A stretch of 64,000 nucleotides of DNA from Acidovorax sp. 106 (lineage in GTDB: Bacteria; Pseudomonadota; Gammaproteobacteria; Burkholderiales; Burkholderiaceae_C): assembly GCF_003663825.1 (NCBI RefSeq), contig NZ_RCCC01000001.1, forward strand, positions 4,038,501-4,102,500, read 5' to 3'. Below, in pieces: positions 9,700 through 19,025 of the stretch. Under the pieces are notes generated by a model. The model was given only the letters and a program-made list of their open reading frames with translations. It did not search any database and was not told the DNA's origin. Every line of letters starts with the position of its first letter. Within the stretch, counting starts at the first letter, position 1. Position numbers and translations under genes: made by a program.

Positions 9700-10137
9700 A
9701 TGTTCAAGCACATTCTGGTTCCCATCGACGGCTCGGCCACTTCTCTGCTGGCTGTGTCCAAGGCCACGGCTTTGGCCAAGACCTTTGGCAGTGTGGTGAC
9801 AGCGCTGTATGTGGTGGACCCCTATCCCTTCACCGGTGTGGGGGCTGATTTTGCTTATGGGCAAGCGCAGTACCTGAGCGCTGCCACGGCCGAGGCCAAC
9901 ACGGCACTGGACGCCGCCCGCAAGGCCATGACCGAAGCGGGTGTGAACGTGACCACCGTGGTGGGCGAGGGCCATGCCGTGCACGAAGGCATTGTGCGTG
10001 CACTGGAAAGCACCGGCGCCGACCTGATCGTGATGGGCTCACACGGCCGCCGTGGGCTGGAAAAGCTGGTGCTGGGCAGCGTGACCCAGCGCGTGCTGGG
10101 CCTGGTGCATGTACCGGTGCTGGTAGTGCGCGACTGA
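9700..10137 (+). CDS. Universal stress protein, UspA family
   Basis: A 145-residue single-domain UspA protein. It starts MFKHILVPIDGSATS and has the ATP-binding glycine motif GSHGRRGLEKLVLGSVTQRV (about 109-128) followed by VPVLVVRD at the C-terminus, so it is probably an ATP-binding type. A good ribosome binding site (AAGGAG) lies seven bases before the ATG. It is monocistronic with its own terminator. Confidence 0.93.
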   Translation: MFKHILVPIDGSATSLLAVSKATALAKTFGSVVTALYVVDPYPFTGVGADFAYGQAQYLSAATAEANTALDAARKAMTEAGVNVTTVVGEGHAVHEGIVRALESTGADLIVMGSHGRRGLEKLVLGSVTQRVLGLVHVPVLVVRD

Positions 10138-10184
10138 CCCCTCAACCCAATCCTGTCAGTGCATGCGCAGCATGTGCTGAAAAG

Positions 10185-10217
10185 CAAAACGGCTCCCATG
10201 CAGGAGCCGTTTTGTTT
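10185..10217 (+). terminator. Terminator after the universal stress gene
   Basis: CAAAACGGCTCC pairs with GGAGCCGTTTTG around the loop CATGCA, and the 3' side runs into TTTTGTTTT. Confidence 0.85.
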
Positions 10218-10308
10218 TCTATTGCTCGTACATCCCACCGCCCGTAGAGCACGCGCTCTCCAAGCCAGTGCACCCGTGGAACTGGCTCTGCCAGGCCACC
10301 GGGTGTGT

Positions 10309-10338
10309 CCCCCTTCAGGGGGAAGGCGCAAAGCGCCT
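10309..10338. repeat. Small double hairpin after the BUG gene
   Basis: CCCCCTTCAGGGGG is followed by GGCGCAAAGCGCC, two adjacent short perfect hairpins just downstream of the stop of the minus-strand BUG receptor gene. A related CCCCCAAGGGGG block occurs near 36230. It may aid termination, but no clear T-run follows. Confidence 0.4.
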
Positions 10339-10345
10339 CAGGGGG

Positions 10346-11335
10346 TCACTCGATTTTTGCGCCAGAGGCCTCCACGATGCCCTTCCACTTGGTGTAGTCG
10401 TTCTTGAGCAAGGTGGTCAGCTGCGCGGGCGTCATGGCCTGGGCCTCAGCACCCTGGGCCTGGATGGCGGCCTTCATGTCGGGCGTGGCCAGCAGTTTGT
10501 TGATTTCGGTATTCAGCGTGGTGGCCACGGCGGCCGGGGTGCCAGCGGGGGCAAACACGCCGTACCACGTGCTCACATCAAAGTCCTTGAAGCCAGATTC
10601 AGCCACCGTGGGCACATCAGGCAGTGAGCTGCTGCGCTTGGCGGAGGTGACGGCCAGTGCCCGCAGCTTGCCGGACTTGATTTGGGCCATGGCCGATGGC
10701 ACCGAGGACAAGAGCAGGTCCACATTGCCCGCCAGTGCATCCATCAGCGCGGGGTTGGAGCCCTTGTAGGGGATGTGGCTGAGCTTGATGCCTGCGGCCT
10801 TTTCAAACAGGTCGCCTGCCAAATGGATGGAGGTGCCGTTGCCGGGCGAGCCGTAGGTGACGGTACCCGGCGACGCCTTGGCTGCGGCCACCACATCGGC
10901 CAGTGTCTTGAACTTGGAGTTGGCGTTCGTCACGATGATGACGGGCGTGTAGGCCACATGGGCTACGGCGGTCAGGTCTTTGGTGGGGTCCCACGGCAGG
11001 TTTTTGTACAGCCAGGGGCCGATCACCAGGTTGTCCTTCTGGCCCATCACCAGGTCATAGCCTGTGGGCGCGGCCTTCACGGCTTCGGTGATGCCGATGG
11101 TGCCGCCTGCGCCAGCCTTGTTGTCGGCCACCACGGTCCACTTGGCCTGCTCGGTGAGCTTGGTAGCCACCAGGCGCGAGAGGATGTCGGTGCCGCCGCC
11201 GGGTGGGAAGGGCACGATCAGGCGGATGGGCTTGCTGGGGTAGGCCCCGGCGGGCGCCGAGGCGGCGGTCTGGGCTTGCACGGTGCTGCCCAGGGCCAAG
11301 GTCAGGGCGGTGAAGGAAATCAGTGCGCGAATCAT
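10346..11335 (-). CDS. BUG/TctC-family periplasmic solute-binding protein
   Basis: A 329-residue exported protein with a signal peptide ending in VQAQTA. The mature part starts YPSKPIRLIVPFPPGGGTD, the hallmark of the Bordetella-uptake-gene family. Other family stretches are YGSPGNGTSIHLAGDLFE, HIPYKGSNPALMDALAG and PDVPTVAESGF. Such proteins bind small carboxylates for tripartite tricarboxylate transporters, but no TctAB genes are nearby, so this is an orphan receptor, as is common in Comamonadaceae. It lies just downstream of the thiolase gene on the same strand, 54 bases apart, and may be cotranscribed. Confidence 0.93.
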   Translation of the reverse strand: MIRALISFTALTLALGSTVQAQTAASAPAGAYPSKPIRLIVPFPPGGGTDILSRLVATKLTEQAKWTVVADNKAGAGGTIGITEAVKAAPTGYDLVMGQKDNLVIGPWLYKNLPWDPTKDLTAVAHVAYTPVIIVTNANSKFKTLADVVAAAKASPGTVTYGSPGNGTSIHLAGDLFEKAAGIKLSHIPYKGSNPALMDALAGNVDLLLSSVPSAMAQIKSGKLRALAVTSAKRSSSLPDVPTVAESGFKDFDVSTWYGVFAPAGTPAAVATTLNTEINKLLATPDMKAAIQAQGAEAQAMTPAQLTTLLKNDYTKWKGIVEASGAKIE

Positions 11336-11389
11336 GTCAGGGTGTCTCGGTCGGTTCGTGGGTTCGTTTGGTGGAGGGAGGAGGGCTCC

Positions 11390-12574
11390 TCACAGGCGCT
11401 CAAAAATCGCCGCAATGCCCTGGCCACCGCCAATGCACATGGTCACCAGCGCGTAGCGGCCTTGCACGCGTTGCAGCTCATGGATGGCCTTGACGGTGAT
11501 GAGCGCACCGGTGGCGCCAATGGGGTGGCCCAGCGAAATGCCCGAGCCATTGGGGTTGACCTTGGCCGGGTCCAGGCCCAGGTCGCGAGTCACGGCGCAG
11601 GCCTGGGCGGCAAAGGCTTCGTTGGCTTCGATCACGTCCAGGTCGTTAACGGTGAGGCCCGCTTTTTTCAGCGCCAGTTGCGTGGCGGGTACAGGGCCAA
11701 TGCCCATGTACTTGGGGTCTACACCTGCGTGGGCATAGGCCACCAGCCGCGCCAGGGGCTTGGCACCGCGCGCCTTGGCGGCACCGGCCTCCATCAGCAC
11801 CACGGCCGCAGCGGCGTCGTTGATGCCCGAGGCGTTGCCTGCGGTCACCGTGCCGTTCTCTTTGACAAACACGGGCTTGAGTTTGGTCATGTCTTCCAGC
11901 GTGGCGCCGGGGCGGAAGTGCTCGTCGGTGGCGTACTGCACGTCGCCCTTCTTGCTCTTCAAGGTGACGGGGACGATCTGGTCCTTGAACACGCCAGCCT
12001 GCGTGGCGCGCTCGGCGCGGTTGTGGCTCTCTACGGCCAACTTGTCCTGGTCTTCGCGGGTGATGCCCCACTTGGCGGCGATGTTCTCGGCCGTCACACC
12101 CATGTGGATGTTGTGGAAGGGGTCGTGCAGCGCGCCGATCATCATGTCCACCATCTTGGTGTCGCCCATGCGGGCGCCCCAGCGCATGTTCAGGCTGGCA
12201 AAGGGCACGCGGCTCATGTTCTCGGCACCGGCGCCAATCGCCACGTCGGCGTCGCCCAGCAGGATGGACTGGCTGGCGTTGACGATGGCCTGCAGGCCCG
12301 AGCCGCAAAGGCGGTTGACGTTGTAGGCGGGTGTGCCTTCGCCGCAACCGCCGTGGATGGCGGCCACGCGCGAGAGGTACATGTCCTTGGGCTCGGTGTT
12401 GACCACATGGCCAAACACCACGTGGCCCACATCTTTGCCCTCCACGTTGGCGTGTGCCAGGGATTCACGCACCACCAGGGCGCCCAGCTCGGTGGGCGGC
12501 ACATCTTTGAGGCTGCCGCCAAACGTACCAATGGCGGTGCGCACTGCGCTCACGACGACGACTTCACGGCTCAT
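11390..12574 (-). CDS. Acetyl-CoA acetyltransferase (thiolase)
   Basis: A 394-residue type II thiolase that condenses or cleaves acyl-CoA (acetoacetyl-CoA level or longer). The nucleophilic cysteine is in NRLCGSGLQAI (about residue 88), the catalytic His in GHPIGATGA (about 350) and the second cysteine in CIGGGQGIA (about 380). The ATG at 12574 is preferred over a TTG two codons upstream because GAAAGGAC lies eight bases before it. It could serve polyhydroxybutyrate synthesis or beta-oxidation; the neighbouring SDR gene does not settle this. Confidence 0.93.
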   Translation of the reverse strand: MSREVVVVSAVRTAIGTFGGSLKDVPPTELGALVVRESLAHANVEGKDVGHVVFGHVVNTEPKDMYLSRVAAIHGGCGEGTPAYNVNRLCGSGLQAIVNASQSILLGDADVAIGAGAENMSRVPFASLNMRWGARMGDTKMVDMMIGALHDPFHNIHMGVTAENIAAKWGITREDQDKLAVESHNRAERATQAGVFKDQIVPVTLKSKKGDVQYATDEHFRPGATLEDMTKLKPVFVKENGTVTAGNASGINDAAAAVVLMEAGAAKARGAKPLARLVAYAHAGVDPKYMGIGPVPATQLALKKAGLTVNDLDVIEANEAFAAQACAVTRDLGLDPAKVNPNGSGISLGHPIGATGALITVKAIHELQRVQGRYALVTMCIGGGQGIAAIFERL

Positions 12575-12596
12575 GATCAAGTCCTTTCAAATGAAA

Positions 12597-12641
12597 TAGG
12601 CCGCTAGCGCTTTATCTATAAGCGCTAGCAGCTATAAAAAA
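12597..12641. repeat. Palindromic repeat copy, between SDR and thiolase
   Basis: A perfect 10-bp stem, GCTAGCGCTT with AAGCGCTAGC around TATCTAT, followed by AGCTATAAAAAA. It is the cleanest copy for defining the arms, and lies between two same-strand genes. Confidence 0.85.
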
Positions 12642-12663
12642 TGGAGCAAAAAATCGGGCTGGC

Positions 12664-13425
12664 TCAGCCCTCGCGCACATCGGCCACGGGTTGGGTGCCA
12701 AAGTCTGCGCGGTCCAGCCAGGCGAGCACGCGGGTGGCGGCATCGGCGGGCGAGGTCAGCAGCCCACCACTCTTGAGGTGGGCAAAGTTGGGTGCATCAG
12801 GGAAGTCTGCGGTGGGTGCACCACGCAGTTGCACCTGCATGTCGGTGTCGATCACACCGGGGGCCAGGGAGCATACCTTGGCACCGTGGGGCTTTGCCGC
12901 TTCGTCCAGTGCCAGGCAGCGGGTGAAGTGGTCCATGCCCGCCTTGGCCGCGCAATAGGCTGCCTGCGAGGCCATGGCCCGGCGGCCCAGCCCAGACGAA
13001 ATATTGAGCACCTTGCGCGGCACGGCCCAGTCTGCGGTGGCGTGCAGGAAAGCCGCCGTGAGCTGCATGGGGGCCTCCAGCCCCACGCGCAGGGCATTGG
13101 CCAGGTCGGCGGGGTCGCTGTCAGACAAGGGGGCAATGCGGGGGATGACACCCGCGTTGTTGATCAGCGTGGCGCTAGCGAAGGCGGCGGGGGCCTGCTT
13201 TTTCAGCCAGGCCCGCAAATGCTCGGCAGCGGCTTGGCCGCGCGACAGGTCTTGCTGCCACTGTTCCAGCGCCACGTCAGAGGCCATGGCAGCGGCCGTC
13301 AGGTCTTGGTTGCTGTGGCGCGCGATGCAGACCACGGTGTGGTGTGGTTTGAGCAATTGCTGCGCCATGGCCAAGCCCATGCCGCGCGATGCACCGGTGA
13401 GGATAAAAAGCTGTGTTGGAGGCAT
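12664..13425 (-). CDS. Short-chain dehydrogenase/reductase
   Basis: A 253-residue Rossmann-fold NAD(P)H oxidoreductase of the classical SDR family. The cofactor loop is TGASRGMG (about 10-17), structural NNAG at about 87-90, catalytic Ser in NISSGLG, and the YxxxK pair in YCAAKAG (about 157). The product PGVIDTDMQ stretch follows. The sequence has some sepiapterin-reductase flavour, but the substrate cannot be assigned. It is followed by a palindromic repeat and then the thiolase on the same strand. Confidence 0.88.
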   Translation of the reverse strand: MPPTQLFILTGASRGMGLAMAQQLLKPHHTVVCIARHSNQDLTAAAMASDVALEQWQQDLSRGQAAAEHLRAWLKKQAPAAFASATLINNAGVIPRIAPLSDSDPADLANALRVGLEAPMQLTAAFLHATADWAVPRKVLNISSGLGRRAMASQAAYCAAKAGMDHFTRCLALDEAAKPHGAKVCSLAPGVIDTDMQVQLRGAPTADFPDAPNFAHLKSGGLLTSPADAATRVLAWLDRADFGTQPVADVREG

Positions 13426-13520
13426 GCGAGCATCGTACCGTCATGTGCAGCATTTGCCGCATGGGGATTGCCCCCGCATGATGGTGCGCAAAGCGTTACG
13501 CCCCCTTGCCTTGATTGCCT

Positions 13521-14096
13521 TTACTTCATGCCCACAGCCGCTGTCTGGCTGGGTAGGTCGACTTGGCTTTGCGCTGGTTCATGGTCTGGCTCCAGCGTGA
13601 GCAGCAGCAAAGACAGGCGGTGCTCCAGCGCCGCAAGATCGGCCGCCTTTAGCTGCGCCAGCAGGCGGTGTTCGTTGGCAACGTGCGCCTCCACAGCCCG
13701 GTCGATCAAATCCAGCCCCGCACTGGTGAGCTGTACCAGCGAGCTGCGCGCATCGCTGGGGTTGGGCAGTCGGGCGACCAAGCCTCGGCCCTCCAACCGT
13801 TGCATGCGGTGCGTCATGGTGCCTGAGGTGACCATGAGCGTGGAAAACAGCGTGGTGGGCGCCAGGGTGTAGGGCGTACCCGAGCGGCGCAGGGCCGCCA
13901 GCATGTCGAACTCCCAGGCGCTCAGATCGAACTGGGCAAAGACCTCTTCCACCTTGCGCATCAGTAAGGCGGTGCAGCGGTTGAGGCGGCCAATGATGCC
14001 CATGGGACTCACGTCCAGGTCGGGCCTTTCTCGCTGCCACTGGGCCAGGATGTCATCGACCGCATCGGTGGGGCGGGTAGGGCGGTTTGGGGGCAT
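13521..14096 (-). CDS. MarR-family transcriptional regulator
   Basis: A 191-residue winged-helix regulator. The recognition region is WEFDMLAALRRSG ... LFSTLMVTSGTMTHRMQRLEG, and the wing is GLVARLPNPSDARSS, whose DxR motif is typical of MarR proteins. It is divergent from an EamA transporter, and the short spacer holds two near-identical palindromes. By family precedent it probably represses both genes and is released by a small ligand, possibly the substrate the transporter exports. Confidence 0.92.
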   Translation of the reverse strand: MPPNRPTRPTDAVDDILAQWQRERPDLDVSPMGIIGRLNRCTALLMRKVEEVFAQFDLSAWEFDMLAALRRSGTPYTLAPTTLFSTLMVTSGTMTHRMQRLEGRGLVARLPNPSDARSSLVQLTSAGLDLIDRAVEAHVANEHRLLAQLKAADLAALEHRLSLLLLTLEPDHEPAQSQVDLPSQTAAVGMK

Positions 14097-14112
14097 AGTG
14101 ATTGGTATATTG

Positions 14113-14126
14113 TCTTGATTTCAAGA
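14113..14126. promoter_or_regulatory. MarR-type operator 1
   Basis: TCTTGATTTCAAGA, perfect 6-bp arms around TT, lies 17 bases upstream of the MarR start. The same arms recur in operator 2, whose centre is 32 bp away, about three helical turns, so both sites face the same side of the DNA. Confidence 0.75.
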
Positions 14127-14143
14127 TTTTATGGTATCGTTTT

Positions 14144-14159
14144 ATCTTGAATTCAAGGT
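14144..14159. promoter_or_regulatory. MarR-type operator 2
   Basis: ATCTTGAATTCAAGGT contains the perfect palindrome CTTGAATTCAAG. It shares the TCTTGA/TCAAG half-sites with operator 1 and lies 39 bases upstream of the EamA transporter start. Confidence 0.75.
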
Positions 14160-14198
14160 AATTAATGCCTTTGTCATCTGCTTCTGAAATATCGACCC

Positions 14199-15164
14199 AT
14201 GCACTCTCGGCCTTCCACCCTCACGCCCTCGCAAGCACCATCGTCCAACGGGGCGGGGGCTGCTCCTGTACAGGCTTCGACTGCCATGCGCGCCCCTGGC
14301 CACCCAGCGGCAGGCCCGCTGGATGTGTTGTTGACGGCGCTGGCGCCACTCATCTGGGGCTCAACCTACATCGTCACCACCGAGTTGTTGCCGCCTGACC
14401 GCCCCTTCACCGCGGCCGTGCTGCGTGCACTGCCTGCGGGCTTGTTGCTGGTGCTGTGGTGCCGGCGCTGGCCCGCAGCGCACAGCTGGCTGCGCTTGCT
14501 GGTGCTGGCTGCGCTGAACATCGGGTTCTTTCAGGCCATGTTGTTTGTGGCGGCCTACCGATTGCCGGGTGGCGTGGCTGCCGTGGTGGGAGCGGTGCAG
14601 CCGCTGCTGGTGATGGGCTTTGCCTGGGGCGTAGACAAGCTGCGCCCCGCACGCACGGTGCTGCTGGCGGGCGCTGTGGGGGTGGTTGGCATGGCCCTGC
14701 TGCTGGTGGCCCCCGGCACGGTGTGGGACCCGCTAGGTGTTGCCGCCGCGTTGGCTGGCACGCTGAGCATGGCGGCAGGCACCTTTTGGTCACGCAAGTG
14801 GCAAACGCAATTGCCCGTGCTGGCCTTTACCGGCTGGCAACTGCTGCTGGGCGGGGCCATGCTGCTGCCCGTGGCTTGGTGGGCCGACCCGCCTTTGCCT
14901 GCGCTCACGGGCATGAACGTGCTGGGCTACGCCTACCTTTGCATTGCCGGTGCGCTGGTGGCCTATGCGCTGTGGTTCCGGGGCATTGCCCGCTTGCCCT
15001 CGGTGGCGGTGGCATCGCTGGGCCTGCTCAGCCCCGTGGCGGCCGTGGTGTTGGGCTGGGCCTTGCTGGGGCAAGCATTGGCCGGCTGGTCGCTGTTGGG
15101 AATGTGCACCGTGCTGGTCTGTATTGGGGTGGTGCAGTGGTCTGTATCGCGGCCCCAGAGTTGA
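14199..15164 (+). CDS. EamA/DMT-superfamily exporter
   Basis: A 321-residue inner-membrane protein with two EamA repeats, each of about five membrane helices. Repeat 1 contains PLIWGSTYIVTTELLPPDRP, typical of the RhaT/EamA family (about residues 49-68), and repeat 2 begins near VAAALAGTLSMAAGTFWSRK. Members export amino acids or other metabolites. The first 40 residues are a polar extension, so the start could be at a later ATG (14286). Its promoter overlaps the MarR operators, so expression is probably induced when MarR binds its ligand. Confidence 0.88.
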   Translation: MHSRPSTLTPSQAPSSNGAGAAPVQASTAMRAPGHPAAGPLDVLLTALAPLIWGSTYIVTTELLPPDRPFTAAVLRALPAGLLLVLWCRRWPAAHSWLRLLVLAALNIGFFQAMLFVAAYRLPGGVAAVVGAVQPLLVMGFAWGVDKLRPARTVLLAGAVGVVGMALLLVAPGTVWDPLGVAAALAGTLSMAAGTFWSRKWQTQLPVLAFTGWQLLLGGAMLLPVAWWADPPLPALTGMNVLGYAYLCIAGALVAYALWFRGIARLPSVAVASLGLLSPVAAVVLGWALLGQALAGWSLLGMCTVLVCIGVVQWSVSRPQS

Positions 15165-15213
15165 CCAAACTTCGGGGCGCTTTGAGCGCGCCACTGCATA
15201 GCGCGTTCCACCT

Positions 15214-16866
15214 TTAGCTGGCGGCCAGTGCGCGCTGCCCCACGCGACGGGCAGACACGGGCAGCGCCGCAGTACTGCTGATGGGGGGGCTGTTGCCATC
15301 CCCACGCGCTGTAGATGCACCGGCTGTTTGCGCCAGCCGGAAAACGGCGACGGTGTCCACCAGCTCTTGGGATTGGGTTCGCATGCTGCTGGCTGCGGCG
15401 GCCATTTCCTCCACCAGCGCGGCATTTTGCTGGGTGGTCTGGTCCATCTGCATGACGGCTTCGCCTACCTGCGAGACGCCATCGCTTTGTTCTGCGCTGG
15501 CCGCGCTGATTTCGCGCACGATGTCTGTCACGCGCCGAATGGAGCTGACCACCTCGTTCATGGTCACCCCCGCCTTGTTGACCAGTGCCGTGCCCTGTTC
15601 CACGCGGGTTACGCTGGCAGAGATGAGTTGCTTGATCTCTTTGGCGGCCTCGGCCGAGCGGCCTGCCAGGCCACGCACCTCGCTCGCCACCACAGCGAAT
15701 CCGCGGCCCTGCTCGCCTGCACGGGCGGCTTCCACGGCCGCGTTCAGCGCCAGGATGTTGGTCTGGAAGGCGATGCCGTCGATCACGCTGATGATGTCTG
15801 CAATCTTTTGCGAGCTGTCGTTGATGCCCTTCATGGTCTCGACCACCTGCGCCACCACTTCGCCGCCTTCAACGGCCACGGTGTTTGCTTTGGCGGCCAG
15901 TTGGTTGGCAGCCTGTGCGCTGTCTGAGTTTTGCTTCACCGTTGCGCCCAGCTCCTCCATGGACGCCGCTGTTTCCTCCAGTGCGCTCGCCTGGCGCTCA
16001 GTGCGGGCTGACAGGTCGTGGTTACCTTGCGAGATTTCGGCACTGGCGGTGGAGACGCTTTCTGCACTTTGGCGCACGTTCGATACGATCTCTGCCAGCT
16101 TGCTGCGCATGATGGACAGCTCGGTCAGCAACTGGCCGGGTTCATCCTTTGCGCCTTGCGGAATGGGTGTGGCCAGATCGCCTGCTGCGATGGCGGTGGT
16201 AGCGTTCACGGCCTGCTGCACCGGCACGGTGATGGAGTGGGTCGTCCAGTAAGCCAGGAACAAGCCCACCACAATCGCCAGCACGGTGCTGCCGCTCACC
16301 CACAGCATGCTGCTTTTTGCCTTACCAGTAGTTTCTTTCAGCGTGGTGTTAACGCCTTCGTCCAGGGTCTGGGTGAGCTGCTGCAGCACGCCGGAGTATT
16401 GGTTGAAAACCGGTGCGAGATTGGCATCGGTTTGTGCTGCCACGTCCTGCCCGGCCTCCTTGGCTTTCACCAGCTCGGTGCGTTTGACCCGGTAGGCATC
16501 GCGCGCTGCAATGGCCTGGTCGTACAGCTCCTTCTCTTTGCCGGGCTGCAAGTAGGTGCGTATGTCGTCCATGCGCTTGCTTTGCACCTCCACCACGCCC
16601 GACATGTCCTTCTTGAGTTTGGCGGTGTATTGCGCATCGTTGGCTTTGAGCAGGGCCTCGGTGCGCAGCCAGTTCATCTGAATATCGGTTTGCCACTGCT
16701 GGACCAGGTCCTGGCGTTTGAGCTCTGACGTTGCGATGTGTTCATTGCTCTTTTGCAGTGCCGAGATGTTGGCAATGCCCATGGCGGCAATGCCGATGGT
16801 GATAAGCAGCAGCAGCCCAAAGGCTACTCCGAGGCGGATACCCAGTTTCAGGTCTTTGATGCGCAT
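15214..16866 (-). CDS. Methyl-accepting chemotaxis protein
   Basis: A 550-residue inner-membrane chemoreceptor. It has an N-terminal membrane helix (about 10-30), a four-helix-bundle periplasmic sensor, a second membrane helix (about 190-210), HAMP, and a signalling domain with the highly conserved tip [20 protein letters not shown] followed by [20 protein letters not shown]. It lacks a C-terminal NWETF-like CheR pentapeptide. AGGAAA precedes the ATG. It starts 45 bases after the sulfotransferase stop on the same strand, so read-through from the quorum-sensing operon is possible. The ligand is unknown. Confidence 0.95.
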   Translation of the reverse strand: MRIKDLKLGIRLGVAFGLLLLITIGIAAMGIANISALQKSNEHIATSELKRQDLVQQWQTDIQMNWLRTEALLKANDAQYTAKLKKDMSGVVEVQSKRMDDIRTYLQPGKEKELYDQAIAARDAYRVKRTELVKAKEAGQDVAAQTDANLAPVFNQYSGVLQQLTQTLDEGVNTTLKETTGKAKSSMLWVSGSTVLAIVVGLFLAYWTTHSITVPVQQAVNATTAIAAGDLATPIPQGAKDEPGQLLTELSIMRSKLAEIVSNVRQSAESVSTASAEISQGNHDLSARTERQASALEETAASMEELGATVKQNSDSAQAANQLAAKANTVAVEGGEVVAQVVETMKGINDSSQKIADIISVIDGIAFQTNILALNAAVEAARAGEQGRGFAVVASEVRGLAGRSAEAAKEIKQLISASVTRVEQGTALVNKAGVTMNEVVSSIRRVTDIVREISAASAEQSDGVSQVGEAVMQMDQTTQQNAALVEEMAAAASSMRTQSQELVDTVAVFRLAQTAGASTARGDGNSPPISSTAALPVSARRVGQRALAAS

Positions 16867-16911
16867 GGTGTTTCCTAGGGAGTACTCAGAAAGTGGCGGG
16901 TGGGCGTGGCG

Positions 16912-17991
16912 TCAGGCTGCGGGTTCCAGGCTGGTCTGGTCGGGGCTATGGGCCAGCAGGCGTTGGTGCACCCGCTCCAGGTACTCGGCCCGGACACGGC
17001 GGGCGGCATAGTCGCCGGGGGCGTTGAGCCGCAACTGCTCCCACGCCAGATGGCGCAGGCGTGCCGATTGCGCGCGGCATTGTTCGAGGACGGCAGCGTC
17101 AGGCAGCGGGGCATGGGCGGGTGTCATGGGTTCGTAGCCGTAGTGCTGCATGTGCTCGCGCGCCAGGGTTTCGATGGTTTCGATCTCGTGCAGCGTCAGC
17201 TGCGACTTGAATTTGTCCTTGTTGGCCGCAATGGGGGCGAAACAGTTGGACTCCCACAGTGCCGACATGCTGGACAGTTCCCGGGCCTCTTGCGATGCGC
17301 CAATGTCCAGCATGGCGGGCAGGAATTCCAGGCCGATGAATTGGCAGACCCGCCGCAGGATGCTCTCCTGGTCGCTCAGAAAGTCTTCGTAGCGGATGGT
17401 GAGCACGCGGTCTGGGTGGCTGGCGGCCAGTGCGCGTCCGGCGCTGTGGGCCCTGACCCAGGCCTGTGCATTGAGCGTGGTGTCGAAGTCGTGGATGATG
17501 GCGCGGTTCATGGATGCCACCTGCGCCCTGGGGTCGCGCACCACGTTCAAAAAACGCATCTGCGGGTACAGCGCCATCAACTCGGGCGCGTAGTGAATGC
17601 TGTCCAGGGATTTGTCCATGACCACGCTGGCGCCATGCTGCTCACCGCTGCGCAGCAACAGCTCCCACACGATGCGGTGCACGCTGCGCGGCGTGTGGCG
17701 CAGCGCCTCAAAAATCTCATCCGCGTCAAAGTGAACGCCGGGCCACTTCACCATGATGGCGGCTTGCAGTCCCACCACGTCTTTCACTAGCTGTCGGTAG
17801 GCGCCGTCATCGGCCAGGTCGCCATACAGCGGCACCAGGGGCATGAAGTCCACGATGTGCAGTGGGTAGGGCGAGTGGAACGCGGGGCTCACGTTCAGGC
17901 GCAGGCGCAGTGCGTGGCTGCCGCAGCGCCGCAGCGGCACCATCAGCAGCGGGAGTGGCCTGGGGGATGTGGTATCCGTGGTGTGGCTCAT
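16912..17991 (-). CDS. PAPS-dependent sulfotransferase family protein
   Basis: A 359-residue protein with the two PAPS-binding elements of sulfotransferases. The 5'-phosphosulfate loop-like segment is PLRRCGSHALRLRL (about residues 19-32), and the 3'-phosphate segment is VVRDPRAQVASMNR (about 150-163), followed later by IRYEDFLSD. It would transfer sulfate from PAPS to a hydroxyl or amine of an unknown acceptor, releasing PAP. Its ATG overlaps the stop of the DHH gene (ATGA), so the two are translationally coupled. Further upstream in the same operon are APS kinase and a LuxI synthase. No signal peptide is evident, so it acts in the cytoplasm. Confidence 0.82.
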   Translation of the reverse strand: MSHTTDTTSPRPLPLLMVPLRRCGSHALRLRLNVSPAFHSPYPLHIVDFMPLVPLYGDLADDGAYRQLVKDVVGLQAAIMVKWPGVHFDADEIFEALRHTPRSVHRIVWELLLRSGEQHGASVVMDKSLDSIHYAPELMALYPQMRFLNVVRDPRAQVASMNRAIIHDFDTTLNAQAWVRAHSAGRALAASHPDRVLTIRYEDFLSDQESILRRVCQFIGLEFLPAMLDIGASQEARELSSMSALWESNCFAPIAANKDKFKSQLTLHEIETIETLAREHMQHYGYEPMTPAHAPLPDAAVLEQCRAQSARLRHLAWEQLRLNAPGDYAARRVRAEYLERVHQRLLAHSPDQTSLEPAA

Positions 17992-19025
17992 GCGGCGCGC
18001 TCCTGTTCCTGTAGGTGTTGAAAGAGGTCTTGGATGAAGTGGTCCACATCGCCAGGGGGCAGTCGGTCAATGCCCCCCGCTGCGTGGCGCCCGCCACCTG
18101 CGGGGTAGCGGCTGCAAAACACGTCGGCGCGGCGGGTGCTGGCCGAGCCCATGCGAAGGTTCACCAGAAAATGCCCGTCCGAGCGGGGGGTGAGCACGGC
18201 CACGGACTGCCCGCCATGGCCCGCCACCAGCTGGTTGGCCAACGACCCGCACAGGCGCCGGGCCCAAGGCTTGTCGGGCAGCACATACACGCAAGCGCGG
18301 GGGTGGCTGGCGTAGGGCTGCAGGTCGTGCACTGCACGCTGGTCGTCGGCGTGGCCTTCCAGCAGGCGCCGGTATTCATAGGCTTTGGCGATGAAGTCCA
18401 GCGGGCTCTCGAAGCGGTGCAGCGAGCGGTACAGCTGTGTGGGATGAAAGTGCAGGTCTTCCGTGCTTTCGCCATAGGCGTTGTAGTTCAGCAGGTAGCC
18501 CAATTGCGCCAGGGCGCCCCGTGTGCCTGCGGTGCAGCCATGTGCACGGGCCATCTGATCGGCCACGGCCTCCAGGTTGTCGCCATAGGCCGCCACAATG
18601 GCCCACTGGTGCATGGCACCCTTCAAATGCCGGTCTACCAGCATGCTGGTGCAGACCTGGGCAGACGTATCGATGTGGCTTTGCAGTCGTGGGTGGCGCA
18701 CCAGCGTTTGTGCGGCGTGGTGGTCAAAATAGGTCACGCTGCCGCCAGCCTCCAGCACTTGGACCGCGCTGTGGGCATTGCGATCCCAAGAAATATCTAG
18801 CGCTGTCACCTCCAGTGGGTGTCCCTGGGGCAGCAGGTCAAACAGCGCAATGTCGCGCTTGGTGCCAGACAGGAGCACGGTGTCGCGTGGCTGCAACATG
18901 CGCAACTGGTGCAGCGCGCACAGGCCATCGGCATCCCCGTTGAACAGGTCGTACGCTGTGTGCGGGGCCTGTGCGTGGGGGAGCGGTGTCGCGCCCTCGG
19001 GGGTGGTGTGGTCGGGTGCAGTCAT
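17988..19025 (-). CDS. DHH/DHHA1-family phosphoesterase
   Basis: A 345-residue cytosolic protein. Motif I is YDLFNGDADGLCALHQL (about 28-44), the DHH motif is TYFDHHAAQT (about 98-107), and the C-terminal DHHA1 loop is GGGRHAAGG (about 320). This family includes Mn-dependent NrnA enzymes that hydrolyse nanoRNA and 3'-phosphoadenosine-5'-phosphate (PAP). Placed between APS kinase and a sulfotransferase, PAP removal is the most economical role, but this is inference. The ATG at 19025 overlaps the cysC stop (ATGA). A longer open frame extends upstream but only reads through cysC in the wrong frame, so it is not used. Confidence 0.82.
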   Translation of the reverse strand: MTAPDHTTPEGATPLPHAQAPHTAYDLFNGDADGLCALHQLRMLQPRDTVLLSGTKRDIALFDLLPQGHPLEVTALDISWDRNAHSAVQVLEAGGSVTYFDHHAAQTLVRHPRLQSHIDTSAQVCTSMLVDRHLKGAMHQWAIVAAYGDNLEAVADQMARAHGCTAGTRGALAQLGYLLNYNAYGESTEDLHFHPTQLYRSLHRFESPLDFIAKAYEYRRLLEGHADDQRAVHDLQPYASHPRACVYVLPDKPWARRLCGSLANQLVAGHGGQSVAVLTPRSDGHFLVNLRMGSASTRRADVFCSRYPAGGGRHAAGGIDRLPPGDVDHFIQDLFQHLQEQERAA

